From Bryoerythrophyllum caledonicum (Eukaryota; Streptophyta; Bryopsida; Pottiales; Pottiaceae): 64,000 nt of DNA. The position numbers and the translations under genes were made by a program. Where the stretch lies: contig OZ020514.1 in the NCBI GenBank assembly GCA_963971425.1, positions 28,508,602 to 28,572,601 of the forward strand. The letters run 5' to 3'. The notes under the pieces were generated by a model. The model did no database searches, was not told the DNA's origin, and saw only the letters and a list, made by a program, of their open reading frames with translations. Below are positions 43,958 through 57,266 of this stretch, one piece after another (positions within the stretch are counted from its first letter, which is position 1; each line of letters begins with the position of its first letter).

Positions 43958-46451
43958 CTAGTTGTAAGGAGTAGTGTCGATTCTTGCCCAAGGTGCCCAC
44001 TTCCAACTTCGAGGTGGCTTGAGTGGACATAGGTGGTGAGCGCTTGCCTCTATCGGTGCCTGATGAGGCCAGTTTTTCAATATCTGGGGAGTAATTATAT
44101 CCCACGACTTCCACTTCTTCCTCGATAAGCCGAAATCCTCAAGTATCCATTCAATCGCACGCCAAGTCGCGAAAGGGTGATCTCTACCATCATTAAACAT
44201 TCGCTCATACTTGCCAAGGAATCGTTGGTTCGAAATAGATCCTTGTATCGATATCGAAGTCTTCAGCCAATGAGGTGATTGAAAAAATTCTGCAAGCTAA
44301 GGGATGAACATCTGCTGATGATAGTCCAAATCCTGGAGTAGTGGCTTCTCCTCTAACATTCTTATCACCTGCTCACACACACATCCACGCTTAGCATAGT
44401 GGTGTCTGATGGTTAGTTCATTGCATTGGGCAACATCTTCTTTTTCCTAGACATATCTCAACGTATCCTCTAAGGTAGCATTGTTGCTGATCTATACCAC
44501 TAACTGGCAAAGCACCTGCTTCCATTTGTTATCTCCTGAGTGTTCTATCGTGGTATCGGGTATTCTTACCCACCGATAGGATTTTGTGGCCTCATCTATA
44601 GCACGCTAATGTGCTATCTAGCTCTCAAGGTTTACATAGTACAATAACACTCTTGCACCTAGATCCCCAATTGGGACAACGAGCTTATTCTTATTGGCCT
44701 ATTTGAATTTGCCTCTTGCTATCAACTCACACAACATGTTAGTCATATTAGCAAAATAAGTTGAACTTCTCCTTAAGAGATCAAACTCCTCGTATGAGAG
44801 GATAGTGTCTTGAAGCAAACTGAACATTCTATAAAATGTCTCACGCTAGAGCTCATAACTTCTGAAGAGGAAAAACGAAGGTGGACCTTTGATGACTAAT
44901 GTCCACAATGCTTGCAAAATTTGGTATTTAAGTCTATGATCTCCATCTCCCTGCAACTGCAATTGCGCATTGGCGCTACTGAAAGCCTACACTTGATTCT
45001 CCAAATATACTGCTATGGCTAGGTTGACATGCTACTCTTTCGCCGCAGCTAATTCTTTAGCCAAACCGATGCTTTCTAGTTTGACTTCTTCATAATGCTC
45101 AAGTTGCATTTGACCATGTCTATGCTCAAACCCAGCTGAGTTGTTGCCTCCATCTTCAGTTGTTTGCACTCCTTCAACTACACAATCAAGTCATCCGACT
45201 TCTTCTGCCAATAAGTCATTGATATTCATATGTTCTATCTCCTTCTGTAAGGTATCCTTCTCTCTGAGCAACAGACGCTCCATCTCCCCTTTTGCTCGTA
45301 GGATCGCATCAGTATCAGCTTGATATTGTACCACCATGTCGTCTTTTGTGGAGACCAAGATCTCCAAGTTTTCATGAATCAGCTTTGCAAAGTTACGGTC
45401 TTCTCAATTGTCCATCGAATCTGAATTGCCGATTTGAAAAGAAGGTTCTGCTACTGTCTTATCCTTCTTGGCTCTTGAAGATGAAGCATCATCCTTCGTT
45501 AGGTCCACCAAAAGATTCTTTGGTGCGATAGAAGGGCTATCCACGTTTCTTGCCGCGCTCTTACTAGAGCTTCTAAACACTGGGGGTAGCGCAACCATGG
45601 TTTAATGAGCATCGTCAGTGTCCCTGATCGCTTTGATGCTGACACCTTGTGTCAATGCAAGCAGCCCCAAAGTTGTAGGTCGGACGTCATCCTCATCCCT
45701 TGCCACACTTCCTGTGACTATTGTTGGGACAATGGATCATCATAAGTGCGGTAACCGGCTCTGGTGTTACTGCAACTGAATTTTGTGGTGGTGTAGACGT
45801 GTCCAGATCCCCTATCTCCTCGTCCAGGTCCCTCTCCTCCTAGCTAAGCATCAATTTTTGAGGGTGCTTGCGAGCAGTGTCGCTCTTTTTTCCTTTAAAC
45901 AATTTAGGTGGTGGTGGCTGGTTATGAAGTACCGGGCAAAACTCTGATGAGTAAGTGGAACTGTAAAACATCTTAGTTTCATACGTATTCTTCCCCGCAA
46001 TCACCTCTTTGATCTTGGCATATAAAATCTTCGTCCTCTTATGGCTTTCTCCATGCCAACTCCTGTAGGCCGCTGTCAGCCCTTCAAAGGAGATCATATC
46101 GACTTCTAACGCCATGAGGAGTGGTTGGTTGACAAAATTCAACCATCTTTGCCAATATGGTTTAGCCTTGGCAATGAAGCAACCACTTATAGTTTGAAGT
46201 TCCTCAAATCTAGCTTCTTCAAGGAAATCAAATATCTTTTGCAGCTCTTTATTACTCATCAGCTTGATATTTACCAATGTAGGCCCTGTATCTACAAGTT
46301 TTGGAAAGAATTTCCGAATGGTATCCACATCAAAGGTAACCAACTGATCTTCTATGACAAATTCCTCCTTTGCTCCGTGTATTAATTTGTTGTAGAAATT
46401 CAACACTCGCCATGGGTCTGCAATCAAAATTCTTGCACCATTAACTCCCAT
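43958..46451 (-). pseudogene. Accessory-type retroelement ORF (aORF 3), heavily stopped
   Basis: From 46451: GVNGARILIADPWRVLNFYN, IRKFFPKLVDTGPTL, PYWQRWLNFVNQP and LTAAYRSWHG to 45840. After a frame change, one frame from 45598 to 43958 (about 545 codons) reads through a Ser-rich linker, a coiled coil (EMERLLLREKDTLQKEIEHM) and an ordered C-terminal part (AKRGCVCEQVIRMLEEKPLL; MFNDGRDHPFATWRAIEWIL). That frame holds about eleven stops, all TAG or TGA. The helical-domain, linker, coiled-coil order resembles aORF 1 and 2, though direct similarity is weak. Confidence 0.5.
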
Positions 46452-47945
46452 AATCCTGCCTTCTGTAAGTTATTCCGATTTGGCTTCACCATCTCCATGG
46501 GTAGTCAAAAAAGTGGCAATGGGAGGTTCACGTAATCCTCCTTCCACTTCTTGACAAGCATTGCAGTCTTCTTCCCTACAGGTTTCCTTGCACACGCAAC
46601 TCAATCTGTGCACTTGTAATTACCATATTGAACGATTCACCATTTTTTCATATTCTTGTCTTTTCTTCTCTTACAAGTTCTGCTTACTACCTTACTCAAC
46701 ATTTTATTTGTTATCATTTTTTGTTCAATGTCTCCCTGAACTCATTGGTTTTTCAATCTGCAATTTCTTATTTACTTATTACATCACAATTTCCTTTCCG
46801 CAAATTTTTAATCACATATTGACACCATTCTAAACACATTCTCCCTAAACCACGTGGTATCTCATATCGACTCATAATCTATTCCTAGAGAGCGCTTCAA
46901 TATTCACTCTTTAATCCTTCTACCTTCTTTTATCCTCTACATGATAGAAGAATCAAGAATAACGTGTACAATTTTGATGAACCTCGTCATGATGATAGGA
47001 TCAAATAACTAATTCTAACTCACAACTTCTGACTTTTAGATGGTTAGTATACTAACTAACTGTTCTTCTACAGTTTCTTACAAAACAACAGACTTACCAC
47101 GGATATGGATTACTCACCTCATTCGACACTTCACATTCTATGCTTGCATCCTCTCACTACTATAAGTTCGTTGTATGCATGCAGGTTGAAGTTTAATTGT
47201 GACGAGACGTTCTTGGCGCCTCCTTTCTTGTCATTATGTCTCTTTGTACAAACATCTTCGTTTATTAGTTAATTTTCTTGGTTTTGATCTTAATCCTAAC
47301 AATTTTTTATTAACACGTGTCATAGGTCCTCCTCTGACATGTTTGTTTCATTCAATCATTACTTTTATTTTAATGCCCATGCTTCAGATCCTCTTAACCA
47401 TTAATTAAGATCAACATGTCTATTTATAAGTGCCTCAAATTATCAATATGCTTCTTAATTGCTAGACATCGAGTGCATGTTTTCTAAGCATGCTTTACCT
47501 TCTTCAGTAGTACCCTTTTTTTTTTTAAATATTTATATATATATTTTTAATTTTATTTCAATTTTAATTTTTTGACCACACACAAGTGGCTTATTAGAAA
47601 CTTGTGGCATACTCCCATAAAGTGAGAAATTTTTCTGATGCAAAGTATTTAATTCACCCTAAATTGAACTCATAATTTTGCCATTATTTTCCACTTTCAC
47701 CTGGGTAGTTTAGGGTCATTTCGGATCACTTAAATGGTCACATATTGGAGGTCTTGCCCCTTTCTTAATGGGTAACTTGCCCTCAAGTTACGTATTTTTT
47801 CAATTTGTAAGCATTGTATTCTATTGCATATATATTACTTGCAAAGTCTTGTAGCTCCACAAATCCATTTGGATAGGCTTTAAGTATTTGATATGGGCCA
47901 AACCACCTCATTTAAAATTTTCCTGGAAACTTCTGGAATCTACTA
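46452..47945. other. AT-rich, no gene seen
   Basis: T-rich tracts at 46640-46800 and 47518-47570. It may include the 3' LTR of the element to its right, but no repeat partner could be read. Confidence 0.4.
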
Positions 47946-48760
47946 TCATACGATAAGACTAGGTTTATCTTTTAATATTTTTGGTTGTAGCTTACTATCG
48001 TAGTAAGTTTTATGCTCCTTTTGAATTGCTTCCATGTTTATGTAGGCTTGATCCCTAATTTCATCAAGACATCCTAAAGTACTAAAGCATTCCTTTAATG
48101 ACTCAACGTCTCCCAATCTCTCAAAAATAGCAACTCTTAAGGAATGCAATTCTACTTGAATAGGTAGCATAGCTTCTAATCCATGAACTAATTGGAAAGG
48201 GCTTGCTTTGATTGTGGTTTTTACAGTACATCTATATGCCCATAATGCATTATTCAACTCATAATTCAAATTAGATGCATTACCTGCTAATGTCTTAATG
48301 ATAATTTTGTAAGGTATGCCATTTGTTTTTTCAGTTTGCCCATTTGCTGAGGATAACACGGTGAAGACTTTCTATGCTTAATGAAATACTTTTGTAGCAT
48401 TTTTCAAAAGTATCATTAATGAAATGGTATCCATATCACTAACAAGTTCTTTGGGACATTCAAATCTAATAATGATATTTTCATAAATAAATATAACTAT
48501 TGTATCTGCATCATCAATCTTAGCTCCTACGGCTTCAACCCACTTAGTTACGTACTCTGTGGCAACCAAGATGTAACGTTTTGACCCTTTCGACTAGATG
48601 TATTAATAGAACCTACAAAGTTGATCCTCCATTTCTCAAAAGGAATCTGGGCTAAAATTGGTGTTAAAGGCACAGCCTTTGTCGCTCTAGGTTTACCAAC
48701 TCTCTAGCACGGATCACATTTCTTGACATAGGTGGTGGCATCGGCAAAAAGCGTGGGCCA
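47946..48760 (-). pseudogene. Integrase of Gypsy element 3
   Basis: In order: KCDPC, TAG (48704-48706), RVGKPRATKAVPLTPIL, PFEKWRINFVGSI, EYVTKWVEA, RFECPKELVSD, SSANGQTEKTNGI, LNYELNNALWAYRCT and SPFQLVHGLEAMLP. The first catalytic Asp (expected WGIDF) is Asn (AAC, plus-strand 48620-48622). The second Asp and the Glu of QTEKTN remain. At least two frame changes occur. Confidence 0.75.
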
Positions 48761-48989
48761 CCAATAGCCTGTTCTTAACATTTTTTGAGCCATAGCCCAA
48801 CCCTTTAATGGCCACTACAAGCATCAATGTGACATCTCGTTAAAACCGTGGGCACTTCATAAGGTTCATAAATCTTCTAAGTATATCATCTTTTCCCCTT
48901 TTATAAAGAACTTCACAAATCATAGTGTAAGGTAAAGATTGGTGTACTAACCTTGTTTTATCTTTATTAGTATATTAAATAGGAAATTT

Positions 48990-49560
48990 TTCCTTTAGTT
49001 CAATAGTATGAAATATCTACATATTCCCTAGGAATAATGTCAAGTACTTCTATACCATCTTCAACTTCAAATATGTGTACATTCGAAAAGTTGTCATTCA
49101 TAGATTCTAGGTTGATCGTTTCGCTCAGCCGAAATAAGAAATTCATATTTTGATGAATCCTCCGAGGTCTTGCATTAATAATAAAGTCCAATTCCTGTAA
49201 AAGCAAAATCTATAGTGCAATTTTTCCTCTCAATTGAGGTTTATTGATCATATGCTTTAAGGCATCATGATCAATGTGGAAAGTGAATTTATGTCCCAAT
49301 AAATAATGTCTAAATTTTTGAAATGAAAAGCAATTTCCAAACCTTCTTGTTCAATGACAGAATAATTTCTCTCGGCATCACTTAATTGACAACTAGCAAA
49401 ATATATGGGTCTATCATGACCTTTACTATTTTTTTTGACTTAAGGCACTTCCAATTGAAACATTGGAAGTGTAGTATAGAAAATTCTATCTTCAGCTGAA
49501 CCCATCAAAATACTCCATGCAATTTTATTTTAGGAACTTCTATGGGGAATGGATCTTTTT
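48990..49560 (-). pseudogene. RNase H of Gypsy element 3 (main part)
   Basis: It reads HDRPIYFASCQLSDAERNYS, VIEQEGLEIAFHFKN and LLLQELDFIINARPRRIHQN, with NFLFRLS at the end, matching the middle and end of a Ty3/Gypsy RNase H. The first catalytic segment (VYVDAS) is found only at about 50950, across an insertion. Confidence 0.65.
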
Positions 49561-50945
49561 GTTTAGTGTATAAGTAGCTTAAGGTCACATGAAGGTTGTA
49601 ATTGTGTTTGTTATTGAATTATACTCTTTAAGAAATTGGTTATTATTCCGGGAACATTCTTAGTGCAATCAAATTAATAGTAACCTTAATATCCAGTTGA
49701 TGTATCCATGATCAATTTGATAGTCAAAACATTGTAAATTCCTTCACCTTATTCTATATTACGAATTGTATTATGCCATGTTGCGTAATTAAAATTAGGA
49801 TTTTAATACTTAACTCATGCAATTCTCCCGTTTTATCTTCACTCCATCTTTACTTCTTGTAATTTGAACTCAATCCTCCATTGAGATAACTTTGCGTATG
49901 TCAAATGCCTTAATTGCAATTCATGGATTCTCACATATCAATTTACCATCTTGATCTTCTTTAAATACAAAGACTTAATTAACTCCAATTCTTGTTATAA
50001 TGTTCTATTTGATGGTGGTTGCGCATACCTCCTATCAAGTAGAATATTCTCAATTGGACAAATGGTTTTCTATGTCAAACCATTCAGCAAATCATCTAAT
50101 GGATATGGTTTGCCAAACACATTTCAGCAGAACATAATTCAATCAAGCATTCATATTTCCTATTGACTTTGTATTTTCTATGTTATAATTTGGAGCATGT
50201 ATATTACTCTCATACTTAGTCACATACACTTAACTCCAATTGATAGAAAATTCAAGTCATAGCTATTGTAGGATCGTCATCTCTTCAATTAACTTCTTAA
50301 CATCGAGTAAATAGTCACGGCTGTAACTCTCAGGCAACCTTGGACCTCTTTTGGATTTCCACTTATCGACTCAATCTCTCTCCCTTATCCAGTTGATAAC
50401 ATAACTATGGACTCCCTATAACACTCCCAATTATGATTCAACAAAATCCTCAATCCCTCACTTAAAGATCAATTAGATAGCTGCAATCAGGGTATATACA
50501 AGTTAGTGAATCCAGTTGATATGTTACAAGTGGAACCAAATAACTCCAGTAATCCGGCTCATATCCAATTGATCACACATCGATTTGATAGTATATATTT
50601 GTGTATAGTAATCTAGTTGATATAATGAGAACATAACCACTAACACTATACAGTCACGAAACTCTTTAATCAATGATGAAACATGATCAAGTAGATTCAA
50701 GCTAAGATAATGACTAACACTGTAAAATGTAATCGCTCAAAACTAAGTGTGTAGTATTTCCTTGGCCCTCCTCTCTTTCTCTTATAGTTCTAGGTGGTTA
50801 TACAATTGGGTCGTTTCACATCCTAACTACCAAAACTACTTTAAACATCCATTTGATTCGTATTCACATAACCAAACCCAATTGAAGTGGATTTGGAGAC
50901 TCTATTTACACCAAAACAATAAAAACTACATCAATTTGAAAAAGT
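49561..50945. mobile_element. About 1.4-kb insertion within RNase H
   Basis: Sequence with no pol similarity separates VYVDAS (right side) from the rest of RNase H (left side). It has repeated AGTTGATA/CCAGTTGATA words (50390-50620). No terminal inverted repeats or target duplication could be read, and it encodes nothing recognisable. Confidence 0.5.
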
Positions 50946-52150
50946 TATTACTAGAGGAAGCATCAACATAAACTCCAGCAGGTTTTTTCTTATATGGTGC
51001 AATTAAGACAGGTGCTTTGCTAAGCCCGAGTTTTAACTTATTAAAAGCCTTAGTGCACTCATCTGTCCAAACTCCTAGTGCAAGAGTTTATTTAGTTAAA
51101 GCATTTAAAGGTGTAGCTATAATGTAAACTTATATAAAATATAAAAATCTTCTATAATATCCTGTGGAACCAAGAAATCCCTTAAATGTAGTTAAGTGTT
51201 CACGTCTTTCCATTTAAAGTATAATTGCGACTTTGTCTAGATCAATTGCTATCCCTTCTATTGAGACAACATGATCCAATAACTTACCACAAATAGTAGC
51301 AAATTCAAATTTAACAGCATTTATAGATATTCCAAAATCTCAACAACGGTCAAAACATCGCTTTAGAGCAATTGAGTGATCTTTCATAGCACTCAATACA
51401 CAGAAGTCGTCTAAGTATATTTCCATAAATTTTATTAGGTATCTTGTAAAGGCTTGTATCATAAGTCTTTGGAAAGTTGCGGGTGCATTGCACAATCCAG
51501 AAGGCATAATATTATATGCAAAGGTTCTCCAATCTGTGGTGAAGGTGGTTGATAGTCTATCCTCCGGAGCTATCGAACTTGGTTATATCCCAAAAATCCA
51601 TCAAGGAAATAATAGCACTCATGCCTAGCTACACCATCTAGGAGTGCATCAGAAAATAGTATAGGAAATAAATCTTTCTTAGTGGCTTTGTTCAACTACC
51701 AAAAATCTTGGCAGATGCGAATCTTACCATTCTTCTTAGGTACTTTGGCAATAGGTGACACCCACTCACAAAATGGTACGGAATAAAAAAAATTACACTC
51801 CAGTAATTTATCAATTTCCTCTTTTACCATAAGGATATACTAGGGTTCATTCTATATTGTCTTTGCCTAACAAGTTCAGCATCTGCTTGAAGGATCATGC
51901 GGTGTTAATAAACATTAGGAAGTATGCCTTTCAAGTCTTTATAAGTCCAAGCAAAGGCATCTTTCTCCTTCTTAAAGAATTCTAAGCACTTATCATATTT
52001 TTGAGGTTTTAATCCTTTGTATATTTAAAGGCTTAGCTTCTTTAGATCCTAAGTTCATTTTCATAGAATTTTTTATTAAAGGTCTCATACTAGGTATCTT
52101 CTTATCACCCAATAATTCCTCAGAATCACTTACATAAGAAGGTTTTTTAT
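50946..52150 (-). pseudogene. Reverse transcriptase of Gypsy element 3
   Basis: It reads NIMPSGLCNAPATFQRLMIQ, KFMEIYLDDFCVLS (YLDD at plus-strand 51407-51418, intact), LLDHVVSIEGIAIDLDKV, FLGSTGYYRRF and a terminal VYVDAS that begins RNase H. The upstream fingers are spread over changed frames. Confidence 0.7.
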
Positions 52151-52601
52151 CTCGCTCCCTTTCAATAGTTACATTTCAACATTGGACCATTTTGCCATGC
52201 CTTTATGGCTGCATATGAGTCATCCACTTAACTAAGAAGAACAAAGTATTCTCGAGGGCCTAAACTTTTAAAAATAGGCACCTCTTATACATTATTATTG
52301 TTACCGGGTTCAGATTCAGAATCTGCATCAATGATCCAATCTCAATCTTCATTCTAAGTTTCTCCCTGGTACTCCACTGAAAATATGGATAACATTATTT
52401 TACTTTTACCCTCCCTATTGTTAATGTCTCTTTACCTCAATCATCTTTAGCTTTGGTTAGTGATAGCCAAGGTCTGCCAATGAGAATAGGGTAGGTAGAT
52501 ATGGACTCGGTCACTTTAAAAACAATATAATAAATTTTATAGCCAATTCCACCAATTATAGTATTTAATTGCAATAATTTACCTAATGGATTTACTCCAC
52601 T

Positions 52602-52994
52602 TTAATGTGCCATTCTTGAGATAATAGGAGTAGGTACTGTGTTAGTTATATCAAACTCTTTCATGGTGTCAACATCCATTAGGTTGACGCTACTCCCACT
52701 ATCAATTTGTACTCCATCAACTAAAGTTCTATCTATAATGACATCAACTGTAGGTGCTCTTGGATCAAAAGATATATCATGGACACTAACAACTTCAGGT
52801 TGAATTTTGCTTGTCTCTTTATTGGTTTTTGGTTTCGCTTTATAGACATTATTGTCCTCAATTGTCTTGGCTCTCTTCCGTATTGAAGAGGATGTTAAAT
52901 CATTTTTATAATATGGTGACAAAGCAAGTAATTGTCTTAAGGAAATCTGAGGTTGTAACCTATCCAAGTCTGTAAAAATGTCATAAGGATTCAT
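52602..52994 (-). pseudogene. Aspartic protease of Gypsy element 3
   Basis: QIDSGSSVNLMDVDTMKEF is the retropepsin active-site motif, with DPRAPTVDVIIDRTLVDGV as the preceding strand. Upstream is a Lys-rich linker. Confidence 0.75.
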
Positions 52995-53637
52995 TCCAAC
53001 ACCTAATTTATAATTTTATTATGCTTTCTCTTTTTCAAGGTCAATGATGGGTCTTTAACAAATGTCTTTAAAGGTTTATAAAGAATTGGTTGTTTCAATG
53101 GTTTTGTTGAAATATTTGGTTTATCTTTCAGCAAAGATACATCTTTTTTTGATGGCCGTATAGGATCTTGTTTAGAGGAGGTCTAGGAAATCACTATTTG
53201 TCATCTATTTTTTCTGTGGATTGGGCCGGAGTGGCTCAGGCTTTTTAAGTATAGTGGGCATTTGTCTACTAAGCACACGGTTAAGTTTAACTTTACTATA
53301 ATCACTTTCTGAACTGCTAATCAATTTTTTTTTATAGTTTTCTAACTTGTGATCTAGTAACAAAGACATCATGTGGTTCTCCTATTGCCATGTAATTTAC
53401 CTTTCTTGAATTAAAGGATTCTACCTCTTGGATTTGAACTTGTTTCCTTACATTGGAAAATTTTGTGATATAGCAGGACAACTAGTAGAAATATGACGTG
53501 GTTGTCCACATCTCCCACAAATTGGATTTTATCCCACTTGTTGTTGTGGATTTTGGACATTCCTAAGAATAGTGGCCCAACTCTCCACACCTATAACATA
53601 GGACTCCTTTATTCCTATCTTGATTGGATGGTTCTTT

Positions 53638-55300
53638 TCAAACTAGATATTGACTGTATCCATTGGTCCATCTGAGACGTCTATTGTCACTTGGTTTGAT
53701 AAATGGTTGTTTTGAGGTAATTCTATAAAGAGCTTTCTGTTTATTATTATTTTGTGAATGTTGCTCTTGCTCCAAGGCTTTAACTTCTTTGATATTTCTA
53801 CTAGTAGTTATATCATGGCCCTTTGCATTGCAAAAAGCACATTTAAGTTTTGAAATCCCTCTAATAGGATATCTACACTCGGTGGATAAGTGTCCATGTC
53901 TCTTACAATTATTGCACCAAATATTAGTTCTTTGGCTTGTAGCCTTAGGTCTCTTATTTCTTCCCTCATTAATTTGGACTGTCAATTCCTTGAATTATTT
54001 TTGCAAAGGTTGTATTTTAGTTTTTTCACTGTTAGGAGGCATTAAAGCTAACTCCTTCTCTCTGTCTGAGATTAGTCTCGGTAACATTAATTGAGGTAAA
54101 TGGAATAGTGTTTTAAGATAATAGTCTCTTCCACTTCTATCCATTCCAATTGGCTGAGGTATAGGCATATATTGAGGATCATGTTGTATAACTCTCATGT
54201 TTTGATACAACATATTAGATCTCTCCATAGCAGCTTCTCAATTTCTTGCAGCCTCATATGTTGTAGTTAAGTTTACATAATTAGAAAGTTTGACTTGATA
54301 GATACACAAAAGATATAGTAATTCCTTTGTAAATGTATTTGTAATCCACAATTTGGGCATATCATTATCCCTCCATCTGTGTAACAAACTTTTAAGTTGA
54401 GTATGGTAACCTGCTATAGATTTAATAGGATACATCTGAAAACTTTGTAATTGATCTTGCAGAGTATAATGATATGACTTGGATCTAAACCTACCTAAAA
54501 ATTCATCTTTTAAAGCATCCCAGTCTGTAGGTCTAGGATTTAACGCTGCATACTACCTCAAAGCTTCTCCTAGTAGATTACCAAAAAAAAATAGTGATAT
54601 AATTATCAGCGGCTAAATTGTTAGCTGTTGCTACCACTTGAAATCTGGATCTTCTCCTAAGTCTCCATAAAATATGGAAAATGGAGCTATAATAAGCATC
54701 CTTTGATGCGCCATAATAATAGGAACAACCAAAGGTGTGTTAGGAGTAGGAGAGATCAAAGGTGGTGAAGGTAATGGGGCGCCGCTAGGAATAGTATTAA
54801 CAATAGAAGTGTTGGAAGGAAAAGACCTCTCAGAAGTACTTGGGGAATGTCGAGCTAGACTTTCAACTAGTAATAGTGGTTCAGAGTGTTCCCCTTCTTC
54901 ACTATCACTATTAATATCACTTCTACTTCCTTCAAACTCATTTTGCCCGCTTACTTATTTAAGTAATTCTTATTCGTCAATATGGTTATACTTAATTTTC
55001 TCTTCCTCTACACTAGATTGGTCAATCTTCTCTTCTATGTCAAAGTTTAAGGTAGTAGGTCAATATGGTTATACTTAATTTTCTCTTCCTCTACACTAGA
55101 TTGGTCAATCTTCTCTTCTATGTCAAAGTTTAAGGTAGTAGGTCTCAGGATTTGGCTGAAGGTTTCTAATACTTCCTTACAAAACTTGTGTTTTTCTTAC
55201 TCAATTTCTAGAGGTATATCATAAAAGAAATGATCAATAGATTTTTTAGCTTCACTAAGGATAAGTGTTTATGTTTTCAATTTTGACTCTAATTATTGAG
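53638..55300 (-). pseudogene. gag: gag of Gypsy element 3
   Basis: The zinc knuckle is CNNCKRHGHLSTEC (CX2CX4HX4C), followed by CAFCNAKGHDITTS, in which the last Cys is Ser. Upstream blocks at 53995-54435 read LYQNMRVIQHDPQYMPIPQP and KLWITNTFTKELLYLLCIYQ, gag-like. The 83-bp tandem duplication at 54976-55141 lies at its upstream part and shifts the frame. Confidence 0.65.
54976..55141. repeat. Exact 83-bp tandem duplication
   Basis: 54976-55058 and 55059-55141 are identical base for base as I read them. 83 is not a multiple of three. In an otherwise old, diverged element this is either very recent or an assembly error. Confidence 0.95.
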
Positions 55301-56973
55301 CAAAAGAACTTGGTGATGGGGTTTTCAAGTCTCTTTGGTGTGAGGAGTTAGCTACTTCATATGTATGATTAATTGTTAAGGAGGCTGGTATGGGAGTTCT
55401 ATACAATTGCTCTAGCCCATCAAGTTGTTGAGGATTAATAATAGATATAGCTTCTTTGACAAGTTTTTCCTTTTCTTCCTCTTCTGAGAATCCTTCCTTT
55501 CCTAAGGAATTAGACCAAGCTTTCTCGCTTTGGATTTTCCAATTTACTTCTTTTGGGCTATTAGAACAACAAGAGTGAGTGGTACATTTTTTATTTTTAT
55601 TTTTTCCCGTATATTTCTTTTTGTTGTTTTTAAAGGCTGTTAATGCCAATTCTTCTAGAATGAAGTTTGTTTTTGAGAATTCTGATAGAGGAGAAATATG
55701 AGGATAAGGGAGTGTTTAATATACTTTTCCATGCTTAGTTTGTTTTAATTCTTTCTTTGAGGCTTTTTCTATTTCAGAGTCTAGTTTGAAGGACGAAAGA
55801 GTTGTAGCAGTGTTAAAGGTGGGATTATGTACTCCCAACACTATTGGTGTTTGATTTTTATCTAATCGATTCTTATAACTTTGAGGTCCCTCAACTTCTT
55901 GTTTTTATCTTTTTTCCTTGTCTTTATTTGACATTAGTAATCTCCATGGATTTTTTATTTTTATATTTCAATTGATTTAAGCAAAGATAAATAACTTCTT
56001 TTGTCAAATTCATTCCTCTAACATCTTCAAGAATATTTCTAGGATAACCTATAATATTCAATAGTTCTCCTATCTCATCAGCACTCATCCATTGACTTAA
56101 TACTCCAAGTAATTCATCTAATCCTTCCTTGATTATTTTTAGTTCATTCTGGTCATTGGGTGAAATAGTTTTATAACGATAGACTTTTAATATTATGCGT
56201 CTTATTACCTTAGATTTATTATTTAGAGGGCTCTTCCATGGTTGGTCCATATAGAAATTGGTAATGATACCAAGTTGTCAAGGTGAAATTCTCTACCTTA
56301 GTTATCAATGGTAAGGGTTCTATTATTAATTACTTCACACATTTAAATTTTTATAAAAGACCATTTTTTATATCAATTTATTTTTTAATTTTTTATTATT
56401 TTTCTTAATTTGTTCTATTTCTTTCTCTAAAAGGTTAAACAATTTTAATTTATCATATTTCATTTTTTTGTAAATTATTAATAACCTTTTCAACCTAATT
56501 CTTAATTCTTTGGCTATTTCATTCCGAGAATTCATTATATAAATACATAATAAATCAAATCCTATGGTCTCAAGGAATTCTCGATCTTTAGACAAGAAAT
56601 TAAGAAAGAACACTATACTTTGAAAATTAAGCTTACTATAAACAAAAATATAAGTTTCTCTATTAAACTTATATCCGTTCCAAACTCCAATACCTTTAAA
56701 AATTAAAGGTTGTGATTGAAGTCTTCATTTACCATATTAGGAAAAAATATATTGTAGTTGATATTTCAAACACAATGTCTTTTTCTTAACAATCACTTTG
56801 TTAAATCCTTCACCCTTATTCCTAACTTTGTTTAAAATGATTTGTTTAACTTCTATTGGTAATTGTTCAAACTTTTCCTTAAAGTTTATATCTATTTTTA
56901 GATGTGCTCCATAAAATTGAAAACCTTGACCATAATATGCACCTTTATAAACACAATATAGAGCACTAAACAT
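55293..56973 (-). pseudogene. Unidentified N-terminal frames upstream of gag
   Basis: Open blocks at 56973-56737 (LYCVYKGAYYGQGFQFYGAH, KIDINFKEKFEQLPIEVKQI), 56613-56368, 56250-55924 (LDELLGVLSQWMSADEIGEL) and 55649-55293 share the strand and position of a long gag N-terminus or an extra 5' ORF of element 3. I recognise no domain. Codon content is very AT-rich (Lys, Asn, Ile). Confidence 0.4.
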
Positions 56974-57244
56974 TATGGTCCTTCAAAGAATTCAATTAGA
57001 CTTTCTTCATTTATCTCCTATGGGTAAGACATGTTTTTACAACATTGCCCTCCATACATTCTCACAGTAGGTATGTCCAACTCACTATGGATCAAACCTT
57101 TGGACTTAGTGCTTCTAAAAATGAATCTTCTTATTCATTACTACACTTTGTTTCGCAATTTTACAAAAATATTTAACTTAAGTGAAGACAATTTTTTATT
57201 TTTTATTTTTAATTAAAAACTACAAACACTTGAGCAGTGCCATC

Positions 57245-57266
57245 CCTGCTTAAGTTGCCAAAAAAA
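57245..57266 (-). promoter_or_regulatory. Putative primer binding site of element 3
   Basis: Minus strand TTGGCAACTTAAGCAGGGAT abuts the LTR end, whose minus-strand terminus is ...TTTACA. The plus strand shows TGTAAACCGTAAAATTTACA starting at 57267. The matching tRNA was not identified. Confidence 0.45.

Larger units (their letters stand above)
47946..56973 (-). mobile_element. Ty3/Gypsy element 3, decayed, with internal insertion
   Basis: Reading leftwards from 56973: unrecognised N-terminal frames, gag with zinc knuckles, protease, RT, an about 1.4-kb insertion, RNase H and integrase. The domain order is that of Ty3/Gypsy. The 5' LTR begins at 57267. Several frameshifts and stops make it non-functional. 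Confidence 0.75.

Noticed and set aside
56368..56973. Viral movement-protein-like reading of the frames upstream of gag in element 3
   Set aside because: I saw only weak compositional resemblance and no diagnostic motif, so I left these unidentified.
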